Positions 1-4,113 of a stretch of DNA of 5,298 bases are shown here, piece after piece; positions within the stretch are counted from its first letter, which is position 1, and each line of letters opens with the position of its first letter. The stretch comes from Alphaproteobacteria bacterium (lineage in GTDB: Bacteria; Pseudomonadota; Alphaproteobacteria; Rhizobiales; Rhizobiaceae): NCBI GenBank assembly GCA_030428345.1, contig JAUIBM010000260.1, positions 1-5,298 on the forward strand. Reading direction: 5' to 3'. The notes below the pieces were generated by a model. The model ran no database searches and had not been told where the DNA came from. It worked only from the letters and a program-made list of their open reading frames with translations. Both the position numbers and the translations under genes were made by a program.

Positions 1-1
1 G

Positions 2-1066
2 ATGGTGCCGGTCGATTCGCTCTCGCCCGGCGAGATCGGCTTCATCACAGCCTCGATCAAGGAAGTGGCCGACACCCGCGTCGGCGACACGATCACCGAG
101 GACAAGCGACAGACCGCCAAGGCGCTGCCGGGCTTCAAGCCGGCCCAGCCGGTAGTGTTCTGCGGCCTGTTCCCGGTCGACGCCGCCGATTTCGAGGATC
201 TTCGCGCCGCCATGGGCAAGTTGCGGCTCAACGACGCCAGCTTCTCCTTCGAGATGGAAACCTCCGCCGCGCTCGGCTTCGGCTTCCGCTGCGGCTTTCT
301 CGGGCTGCTGCATCTGGAGATCATCCAGGAACGGCTGGAGCGCGAGTTCAATCTCGACCTGATCGCGACCGCGCCTTCCGTCGTCTACGAGATTCACCTG
401 CGCGACGGCACGACGATCGATCTGCACAATCCGGCCGACATGCCCGATCCCAGCCTGATCGAGGAAATTCACGAGCCCTGGATCCGCGCCACCATCCTGA
501 CCCCGGACGAATATCTGGGCTCGATCCTCAAGCTGTGCCAGGACCGGCGCGGCATCCAGGTCGATCTTTCCTATGTCGGCAAGCGCGCCATGCTGGCCTA
601 TGACCTGCCGCTCAACGAGGTGGTGTTCGACTTCTACGACCGGCTGAAGTCGATTTCGCGCGGCTACGCCTCCTTCGACTACCAGATCACCGGCCTGCGC
701 GAGGGCGATCTGGTCAAGATGTCGATCCTGGTCAATGACGAGCCGGTCGACGCGCTTTCCATGCTGGTGCATCGCAGCCAGGCCGAGCGGCGCGGGCGCG
801 CCATGTGCGAGAAGCTCAAGGAGCTGATCCCGCGCCATCTCTTCAAGATCCCGATCCAGGCGGCGATCGGCGGCAAGGTCATCGCGCGCGAGACGATTTC
901 CGCCATGCGCAAGGACGTGACCGCCAAATGCTATGGCGGCGACGCCAGCCGCAAGCGCAAGCTGCTGGACAAGCAGAAGGCCGGAAAGAAGAAGATGCGC
1001 CAGTTCGGCAAGGTCGAGATTCCGCAGGAAGCCTTCATCCAGGCGCTGAAGATGGGCGACGAATAG
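2..1066 (+). CDS. lepA: Elongation factor 4 (LepA), C-terminal part; 5' end outside window
   Basis: LepA/EF4 is a ribosome-associated translational GTPase that binds the pre- or post-translocation ribosome and affects back-translocation and initiation-complex maturation. The 354 visible residues match the family from the end of the beta-barrel domain II onward. An EF-G-like domain III follows at about 55-130, with the hallmark LGFGFRCGFLGLLH (91-104). Domain V comes next at about 158-258, and then the LepA-specific C-terminal domain (about 259-354), with GGKVIARETIS, YGGDASRKRKLLDKQK and a terminal VEIPQEAF motif. Full-length LepA is about 600 residues, so roughly the first 245, including the G1-G5 GTPase motifs, lie upstream of the window. 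The ATG at position 2 is an internal Met, not the start. The gene ends with TAG and the reading frame is intact throughout. A structured spacer follows. Identification is firm; whether it forms an operon with the next gene is unclear. Confidence 0.97.
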   Translation: MVPVDSLSPGEIGFITASIKEVADTRVGDTITEDKRQTAKALPGFKPAQPVVFCGLFPVDAADFEDLRAAMGKLRLNDASFSFEMETSAALGFGFRCGFLGLLHLEIIQERLEREFNLDLIATAPSVVYEIHLRDGTTIDLHNPADMPDPSLIEEIHEPWIRATILTPDEYLGSILKLCQDRRGIQVDLSYVGKRAMLAYDLPLNEVVFDFYDRLKSISRGYASFDYQITGLREGDLVKMSILVNDEPVDALSMLVHRSQAERRGRAMCEKLKELIPRHLFKIPIQAAIGGKVIARETISAMRKDVTAKCYGGDASRKRKLLDKQKAGKKKMRQFGKVEIPQEAFIQALKMGDE

Positions 1067-1074
1067 TCCGTTGA

Positions 1075-1136
1075 CACGCATCCCCGCCCGTCCGGGCCCG
1101 TCTGGGTTCGCCGGGCGGCGCCAGGGCGGATGCGTG
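1075..1136 (+). repeat. Long imperfect inverted repeat just after lepA
   Basis: The arm at 1075-1089 (CACGCATCC, then GCCC after a two-base CC bulge) is complementary to 1124-1136 (GGGCGGATGCGTG), giving 13 paired bases. It starts nine bases past the lepA stop. The enclosed 34 bases are also GC-rich and contain the palindrome CGGGCCCG at 1093-1100. There is no U tract after it, so it is not a standard intrinsic terminator. It could protect the lepA 3' end, act in Rho-dependent termination, or simply reflect base composition. Confidence 0.4.
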
Positions 1137-1147
1137 CCAGCGTCCGC
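1126..1147 (+). repeat. Hairpin after lepA (8-bp stem, 6-nt loop)
   Basis: GCGGATGC (1126-1133) pairs with GCGTCCGC (1140-1147), with one G-U pair and a six-base loop. It is followed by TATTCTT, a weak U-rich stretch, so it is the best terminator candidate for lepA if that gene ends at an intrinsic site. Its left arm overlaps the right arm of the longer repeat at 1075-1136. Its right arm can also pair with 1163-1169. Only one of these structures can form at a time. Confidence 0.4.
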
Positions 1148-1160
1148 TATTCTTGACCCC

Positions 1161-1184
1161 ACCGGACGCGCGTCAGCGTCCGGT
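1161..1184 (+). repeat. Perfect 9-bp inverted repeat in the lepA downstream spacer
   Basis: ACCGGACGC (1161-1169) and GCGTCCGGT (1176-1184) are perfect reverse complements around a six-base loop. The sequence after it (AATCTTCGATT) is not a real T run, so it is either a weak terminator, an mRNA-stabilising hairpin or a protein-binding palindrome. CAGCGTCCG occurs twice as a direct repeat (1138-1146 and 1174-1182), so the central CGGACGC can pair with either copy. Confidence 0.45.
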
Positions 1185-1294
1185 AATCTTCGATTGACTA
1201 TCCCTGTTCCTGCCGGGCCTGAGGGGCGCGCGGAACAACCGGTCCGCAACCGCCCCCCCATCGCACGAACAGGCGCAAGCCGGCGCGCAGGAGC

Positions 1295-1298
1295 GGAG
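1295..1298 (+). promoter_or_regulatory. Ribosome-binding site supporting the GTG start at 1307
   Basis: GGAG at 1295-1298 lies eight bases before the GTG at 1307. A second purine-rich AGGAG (1289-1293) sits further up at a less favourable distance. No ATG is nearby in frame, and the protein family resemblance begins soon after this codon, so the GTG start is preferred. Confidence 0.65.
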
Positions 1299-1306
1299 CA
1301 GACAGC

Positions 1307-1885
1307 GTGTTCGGATTGTCTTTCGGGAAGAAGCGCCTTTTTCGCGGCAACGACGCCTTGTTCAAGCAATTGGCTGCCGGCTGCACGACCTATGGCGAAT
1401 ATGGCGTCGGCCAATCGACGCTCTGGGTATATCGCAACACCGGCTCGAAGATCCTGTCGGTGGATTCCTCCAGCGAGTGGATCGGTGCGGTGGCCAGGGA
1501 TCTGGCGGCCGACCGCTCGCGGCTGGAGGTGGAATGGGTCGATATCGGCCCGCTGGGGCAATGGGGTTCGCCGCTGACCTTCGCCCGCCGGAAGAATTTC
1601 CGGGACTATGTCGCCTCGATCTGGCGGCATTCGGAAAAGCCCGATCTCGTCCTGATCGACGGCCGCTTTCGCATCGCCTGCCTGTTCGTCAGCCTGCTCA
1701 ACGGCGATGTGGGCACCAAGATCCTGTTCGACGACTATCTGGACCGGCCCAAATATCACGTCGTCGAGGAGGTGCTGAAGCCGGTGCAGTTCTGCGGCAG
1801 GCAGGCGCTCTTCGTGAAGGAAAGCGAGCTGGACCGCGAAAGGCTGGCCGAATATGCCGCCGAGTTCATGAACGTCTCGGTGTGA
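1307..1885 (+). CDS. Predicted class I SAM-methyltransferase-like protein, function unknown
   Basis: This 192-residue soluble protein has no signal peptide or membrane segment. Several motifs suggest a Rossmann-type methyltransferase fold. YGEYGVGQSTLW (29-40) resembles the glycine-rich motif I. SVDSS (51-55) puts an acidic residue at the end of strand 2. DLVLIDGRFR (113-122) looks like the motif IV strand, and ILFDDY (139-144) is a later strand-loop. It also carries a conserved-looking HVVEEV and GRQALF near the end. It resembles the short Methyltransf_24-like hypothetical proteins of alphaproteobacteria. This comes from motif reading, not from a search. It is shorter than many methyltransferases and no substrate-recognition domain is visible, so the substrate is unknown and catalytic activity is not assured. 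It starts with GTG behind a GGAG site, has normal host-like codon use, and stands between lepA and the rpmI promoter with 240-bp and 232-bp spacers, suggesting an independent gene. No convincing promoter was found upstream. Confidence 0.8.
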   Translation: MFGLSFGKKRLFRGNDALFKQLAAGCTTYGEYGVGQSTLWVYRNTGSKILSVDSSSEWIGAVARDLAADRSRLEVEWVDIGPLGQWGSPLTFARRKNFRDYVASIWRHSEKPDLVLIDGRFRIACLFVSLLNGDVGTKILFDDYLDRPKYHVVEEVLKPVQFCGRQALFVKESELDRERLAEYAAEFMNVSV

Positions 1886-1903
1886 GGGCTCGCCCGCGAA
1901 CCG

Positions 1904-1927
1904 CGCTCCATCGGCCTTGCCGGAGCG
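1904..1927 (+). repeat. Hairpin after the methyltransferase-like gene, weak terminator candidate
   Basis: CGCTCC (1904-1909) pairs with GGAGCG (1922-1927). An inner GGC (1913-1915) pairs with GCC (1919-1921) across a three-base loop, with ATC unpaired on the left side. The structure begins 18 bases after the stop codon, which suits a 3' end signal. No T run follows it, so an intrinsic terminator is not proven. Confidence 0.35.
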
Positions 1928-1944
1928 ACTTCGACGAGTCCCAC

Positions 1945-1973
1945 TTGCACGCAATCGCCCGCGACTGTATAAG
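1945..1973 (+). promoter_or_regulatory. Sigma-70-type promoter for rpmI-rplT
   Basis: A -35 box TTGCAC (1945-1950, preceded by C, as in the alphaproteobacterial CTTG form) and a -10 box TATAAG (1968-1973) are separated by exactly 17 bases. TG lies directly before the -10. The predicted transcription start is near 1980, giving a leader of about 137 nt before the rpmI start codon. It is the best promoter-like sequence in the window and is well placed for a highly expressed ribosomal-protein operon. Confidence 0.6.
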
Positions 1974-1980
1974 CCCGCCC

Positions 1981-2013
1981 AAGCCGCCTGGCAGGGCATG
2001 CCATGGCGGTTTT
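1981..2013 (+). promoter_or_regulatory. Leader hairpin P1 of the rpmI transcript
   Basis: A 13-bp stem forms from 1981-1993 with 1999-2012, including one G-U pair and a single bulged T at 2004, around the five-base loop GGGCA. The right arm runs into TTTT (2010-2013). It would begin almost exactly at the predicted transcription start. It could be a 5' stabilising element, a protein-binding stem or a weak early terminator. An alternative five-base pairing of its left arm (GCCGC, 1983-1987) with GCGGC (2057-2061) would interfere with the downstream terminator. Confidence 0.5.
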
Positions 2014-2021
2014 CAAGCGAA

Positions 2022-2038
2022 GCACGAAACAACCGTGC
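2022..2038 (+). promoter_or_regulatory. Small leader hairpin P2 of the rpmI transcript
   Basis: GCACG (2022-2026) pairs with CGTGC (2034-2038) around the A-rich loop AAACAAC. It stacks directly on the terminator stem that starts at 2039, with no base between. On its own a five-base stem is weak evidence. Its position between two strong stems makes it more believable as part of a folded leader. Confidence 0.35.
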
Positions 2039-2074
2039 AAAGCGCCGCAGCCATCAGCGGCGCTTTTTGGTTTT
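2039..2074 (+). terminator. Intrinsic terminator / attenuator in the rpmI leader
   Basis: AAAGCGCCGC (2039-2048) and GCGGCGCTTT (2057-2066) form a perfect 10-bp stem around an eight-base loop. The stem is followed by T tracts (2064-2068 and 2071-2074), which is the canonical Rho-independent form. It ends 43 bases before the rpmI start and lies downstream of the predicted promoter. It is therefore either a premature terminator (attenuator) for rpmI-rplT or the delayed end of the gene ending at 1885. The promoter placement makes attenuation the better reading. Confidence 0.75.
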
Positions 2075-2117
2075 CCCGCGCGCAACGCGGGCAAGAACAT
2101 CAAGAAGGACAACGCAA

Positions 2118-2324
2118 ATGCCCAAGATGAAGACCAAATCGGCCGTGAAGAAACGGTTCAAGATCACCGCCACCGGCAAGGTGAAGGTGACCCAGGCCGG
2201 CAAGCGCCACGGCATGATCAAGCGCTCCAACAAGTTCATCCGCGACGCGCGCGGCACCGCGGTGCTGTGCGATGCGGATGCGAAAATCGTCAAGCAGTTC
2301 ATGCCCTACGGCAACAAGAAATAA
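2118..2324 (+). CDS. rpmI: Large ribosomal subunit protein bL35
   Basis: This is the small basic bacterial protein of the 50S subunit, 68 residues long against the usual 64-67. It shows the family pattern MPKMKTKSAVKKRFK, TGKVK (19-23), then KRHGMIKRSNKFIRDARG (29-46), and ends in FMPYGNKK. Lys and Arg dominate, as expected for an rRNA-binding protein. The start is set by homology and by the Shine-Dalgarno AAGGA (2105-2109), eight bases before the ATG. The frame is open upstream to 1917, but that extension crosses the promoter and terminator and is not part of the protein. The next gene, rplT, follows after 12 bases, so the two are co-transcribed. In E. coli the rpmI-rplT mRNA is repressed by L20 itself; here an attenuator-like leader precedes the gene, so similar feedback is plausible but not shown. 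Confidence 0.98.
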   Translation: MPKMKTKSAVKKRFKITATGKVKVTQAGKRHGMIKRSNKFIRDARGTAVLCDADAKIVKQFMPYGNKK

Positions 2325-2328
2325 GGAG
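2322..2328 (+). promoter_or_regulatory. rplT ribosome-binding site overlapping the rpmI stop
   Basis: TAAGGAG at 2322-2328 contains the rpmI stop codon TAA and a near-perfect Shine-Dalgarno sequence, eight bases before the rplT ATG. Ribosomes finishing rpmI would sit on this site, so the two genes are probably translationally coupled, which suits matched production of bL35 and bL20. Confidence 0.75.
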
Positions 2329-2336
2329 CGGCGATC

Positions 2337-2738
2337 ATGGCACGTGTAAAACGCGGCGTGACGGCTCACGCACGCCACAAGAAGGTTCTCAAGAAGGCGA
2401 AGGGCTTTTACGGCCGTCGCAAGAACACCATACGCACCGCCAAGGCGGCGACCGACAAGGCGATGCAGTATGCAACGCGCGACCGGCGCGCCAAGAAGCG
2501 CAATTTCCGCTCGCTCTGGGTGCAGCGCATCAATGCCGGTGCGCGCGAGCATGGCCTGACCTATGCCCGCCTGATCGACGGCCTGACCAAGGCCGGCATC
2601 GAGGTCGACCGCAAGATGCTCTCCGACCTGGCGATCTTCGAGCCGGAAGCCTTCGGCGCTATCGTCGCCAAGGCGAAGGCCGCGCTCGAATATCTGAAGG
2701 ACACGACGCCGAACGCTTTTGAGGCCGCCGTCCGCTAG
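2337..2738 (+). CDS. rplT: Large ribosomal subunit protein bL20
   Basis: bL20 binds 23S rRNA early and is needed for the first steps of 50S assembly. The N-terminal basic extension (about 1-60) begins MARVKRGVTAHARHKKVLK and carries KGFYGRRKNT and YATRDRRAKKRNFRSLW. The globular C-terminal domain (about 61-118) has RINAGAREHGLTYARLIDGL, the AGIEVDRKMLSDLA helix and AIVAKAKAALE. The protein has 133 residues against about 118 in E. coli. The extra tail EYLKDTTPNAFEAAVR is of the kind seen in alphaproteobacteria. In E. coli the globular domain also represses its own operon by binding the mRNA leader, so this protein is the natural candidate ligand for the leader at 1980-2117. An intrinsic terminator lies 36 bases after the stop. 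Confidence 0.98.
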   Translation: MARVKRGVTAHARHKKVLKKAKGFYGRRKNTIRTAKAATDKAMQYATRDRRAKKRNFRSLWVQRINAGAREHGLTYARLIDGLTKAGIEVDRKMLSDLAIFEPEAFGAIVAKAKAALEYLKDTTPNAFEAAVR

Positions 2739-2748
2739 CCGGCAGCGC

Positions 2749-2777
2749 TTCCGAAAGCAGTCCATCTTCATTCGGAA
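2749..2777 (+). promoter_or_regulatory. Inverted repeat overlapping the rplT terminator
   Basis: TTCCGAA (2749-2755) and TTCGGAA (2771-2777) are perfect reverse complements around a 15-base loop. The last three bases of the right arm are also the first three of the terminator stem at 2775, so full formation of one weakens the other. This could tune readthrough into pheS. The overlap is short, so a strong antiterminator effect is uncertain. Confidence 0.35.
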
Positions 2778-2813
2778 CCCGCGTCGGCCTTGCGCCAGCG
2801 CGGGTTCTTTGTT
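2775..2813 (+). terminator. Intrinsic terminator between rplT and pheS
   Basis: GAACCCGCG (2775-2783) pairs perfectly with CGCGGGTTC (2799-2807). Three more inner pairs (GGC 2786-2788 with GCC 2794-2796) close a five-base loop. The U-rich tail TTCTTTGTT runs to 2813. It should end most rpmI-rplT transcripts. No good promoter is visible between it and pheS, so some readthrough, or a promoter not recognisable by eye, must supply pheS. Confidence 0.75.
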
Positions 2814-2865
2814 GTCAGACGCCCATTCGCCGAGCGGCGGGGCGTGCGCAGGAACGGGGTAAGCC

Positions 2866-3951
2866 ATGTCCGATATCGCGGAACTGGAACAGGGCATTCT
2901 CGCCGCCATCGATGCGGCGACGAGCGAGGCCGAACTGGAGGCGGTGCGTATCGGAGCCCTCGGCAAGAAGGGCTCGATCTCCGAGCGGATGAAGACGCTG
3001 GGCGCGATGAGCGCCGAGGAGCGCCAGACCATGGGCCCGCTGCTCAACGGGCTGAAGAATTCGCTCACCGAACGGCTTGCGGCGCGCCGCCAGGAACTGC
3101 GCCATGCGGCGATCGCCGAGCGGCTGGCGCGCGAGCGCGTCGACGTCACGCTGCCGGTTCGCCGCCCGCCGGCCGAGACCGGGCGCATCCACCCGATCAG
3201 CCAGGTGATCGACGAGATCACGGCGATCTTCTCCGACATGGGATTTTCGATCGCCGAGGGTCCCGATATCGAGACCGATTATTACAATTTCACCGCGCTG
3301 AACTTCCCTGAAGGCCACCCGGCGCGCGAGATGCACGACACCTTCTTCTTCAATCCGCGTGAGGACGGCGAGCGCATGCTGCTGCGCACCCACACCTCGC
3401 CGGTCCAGATCCACACCATGGAGGCGCAGAAGCCGCCGATCCGCATCGTCATTCCGGGCAAGACCTATCGCTGCGACAGCGACCCGACGCATACCCCGAT
3501 GTTCCACCAGCTCGAGGGGCTGGTGGTCGATCGCACGGCCAATGTCGCCAACATGAAATGGGCGCTGATCGAGTTCTGCAAGGCCTTCTTCGAGGTCGAC
3601 GATCTGCAGATGCGGTTTCGCCCGTCCTTCTTCCCGTTCACCGAGCCGAGCCTCGAGGTCGACATCCAGTGCGACCGTTCGCGCCCGGGCGAACTGCGCT
3701 TCGGCGAGGGCAGCGACTGGATGGAGATTCTGGGCTGCGGCATGGTGCACCCCAATGTGCTGCGCATGAGCGGGCTCGATCCGGACGAGTTCCAGGGCTT
3801 TGCCTGGGGCATCGGCATCGACCGGCTGGCCATGCTCAAATACGGCATGCCGGACCTGCGCGCCTTCTTCGACGCGGATGCGCGCTGGCTCTCGCATTAC
3901 GGCTTCCGCCCGCTCGATTTGCCGACCCTGTTCGGCGGGCTGAGCGGGTGA
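2866..3951 (+). CDS. pheS: Phenylalanyl-tRNA synthetase alpha subunit
   Basis: PheS is the catalytic subunit of the cytoplasmic (alpha-beta)2 enzyme that charges tRNA-Phe using ATP. The N-terminal coiled-coil, which contacts tRNA, covers about residues 1-95, with the family motif ALGKKGSISERMKTLG (31-46). The class II catalytic core follows. HPISQVIDEI starts motif 1 (109-118), and LLRTHTSPVQIHTM (172-185) and YRCDSDPTHTPMFHQLEG (201-218) cover motif 2. FRPSFFPFTEPS (251-262) helps form the Phe pocket, and MEILGCGMVHPNVL (286-299) and GFAWGIGIDRLAML (311-324) hold motif 3. Ala313 corresponds to the pocket Ala294 of E. coli, so normal Phe specificity is expected. The length, 361 residues, exceeds E. 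coli (327), as usual in alphaproteobacteria. The start has AGGAA (2850-2854) and GGGG (2856-2859) upstream. It lies downstream of the rplT terminator and is followed, after an odd spacer, by pheT. Confidence 0.98.
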   Translation: MSDIAELEQGILAAIDAATSEAELEAVRIGALGKKGSISERMKTLGAMSAEERQTMGPLLNGLKNSLTERLAARRQELRHAAIAERLARERVDVTLPVRRPPAETGRIHPISQVIDEITAIFSDMGFSIAEGPDIETDYYNFTALNFPEGHPAREMHDTFFFNPREDGERMLLRTHTSPVQIHTMEAQKPPIRIVIPGKTYRCDSDPTHTPMFHQLEGLVVDRTANVANMKWALIEFCKAFFEVDDLQMRFRPSFFPFTEPSLEVDIQCDRSRPGELRFGEGSDWMEILGCGMVHPNVLRMSGLDPDEFQGFAWGIGIDRLAMLKYGMPDLRAFFDADARWLSHYGFRPLDLPTLFGGLSG

Positions 3952-4100
3952 TGAAGCAGGATGGATTACGCCACTGCGGATTGATCTCTGTCGCGACGCC
4001 AGCAGTGTCGATTTTGCAATCCTCTTGCCACTGCAACGACTGCTGCAAATTGATCGTAGCGCCGCGATGGCTGCTCGGTGGAACGCCAATTACCGGATGA
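3951..4100 (+). CDS. Possible 49-residue Cys-rich small ORF between pheS and pheT
   Basis: An ATG overlaps the pheS stop by one base (TGATG), and the frame runs 49 codons to a TGA 13 bases before pheT. This is the geometry of translational coupling. The product would be hydrophilic to mixed, with Cys at 9, 26, 28, 31 and 32, four of them in the cluster CHCNDCC. I do not recognise it, and no named family is claimed. Evidence against coding: no good Shine-Dalgarno, a TTA codon and several other AT-ending codons unlike the neighbours, about 56% GC across the spacer, and short repeated words that explain the cluster of Cys codons. It may be a non-coding RNA segment, a decayed insertion, or chance. 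An alternative is that its only role is to carry ribosomes from pheS to pheT. Confidence 0.25.
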   Translation: MKQDGLRHCGLISVATPAVSILQSSCHCNDCCKLIVAPRWLLGGTPITG

Positions 4101-4113
4101 CAGGAACGGACCC
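3952..4113 (+). other. Atypical pheS-pheT spacer, AT-richer than its surroundings
   Basis: About 162 bases separate the two synthetase genes, which in many bacteria lie within a few tens of bases of each other. GC falls to about 56% between clearly GC-richer genes. Words recur in the same order: GCCACTGC at 3970-3977 and 4027-4034, and ATTGATC at 3980-3986 and 4049-4055. GCAGTG (4002-4007) can pair with CACTGC at either 3972-3977 or 4029-4034. There is no T-rich terminator and no clear promoter. The pheT ribosome-binding site AGGAA (4102-4106) closes the region. The composition break suggests inserted or non-coding sequence; the small ORF described separately occupies most of it. Confidence 0.5.

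Noticed and set aside
1071..1076. Perfect TTGACA -35-like hexamer right after lepA
   Set aside because: No -10-like sequence lies at 16-18 bases; the region downstream is pure GC. TTGACC at 1153 and TTGACT at 1194 fail the same test.
1253..1259. C7 homopolymer before the GTG-started gene, possible slippage or phase-variation tract
   Set aside because: It lies outside any supported coding region, is short, and is not placed between promoter elements; it could equally be a sequencing-prone spot.
1071..1577. TTG-started frame after lepA overlapping the methyltransferase-like gene
   Set aside because: It shows Pro/Arg/Ala-rich shadow composition, no family motif, and loses to the 1307-1885 frame, which has clear motifs.
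1917..2117. N-terminal extension of rpmI in the same frame
   Set aside because: It would pass through the promoter and the intrinsic terminator; bL35 starts at MPKMKTKSAV, with a good ribosome-binding site.
2003..2722. Plus-strand frame beginning ATG at 2003 inside the rpmI leader
   Set aside because: It runs out of frame through rpmI and rplT with an unlikely composition, and its start lies inside hairpin P1. I saw no Shine-Dalgarno suitable for a leader peptide.
1911..2793. Identical 10-mer TCGGCCTTGC inside two hairpins (1911-1920 and 2784-2793)
   Set aside because: A shared ten-base word in GC-rich spacers is weak, and the surrounding stems are unrelated; probably coincidence.
2790..2865. 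Possible Phe-rich leader peptide before pheS (TTG start at 2790, with two Phe codons inside)
   Set aside because: The start is within the terminator loop, has no ribosome-binding site, and the frame does not stop before pheS but runs far into it. It is not a pheM-like peptide.
2100..3239. Minus-strand open frame of 379 codons spanning rpmI, rplT and pheS
   Set aside because: It crosses three real genes and two regulatory gaps on the other strand; the peptide has compositional bias only.
2815..4089. Long open frame on the minus strand (424 codons) across pheS and its flanks
   Set aside because: It is fully antisense to a certain PheS, its translation is low-complexity Arg/Ala/His-rich, and such frames are common in high-GC genes with strong third-position bias.
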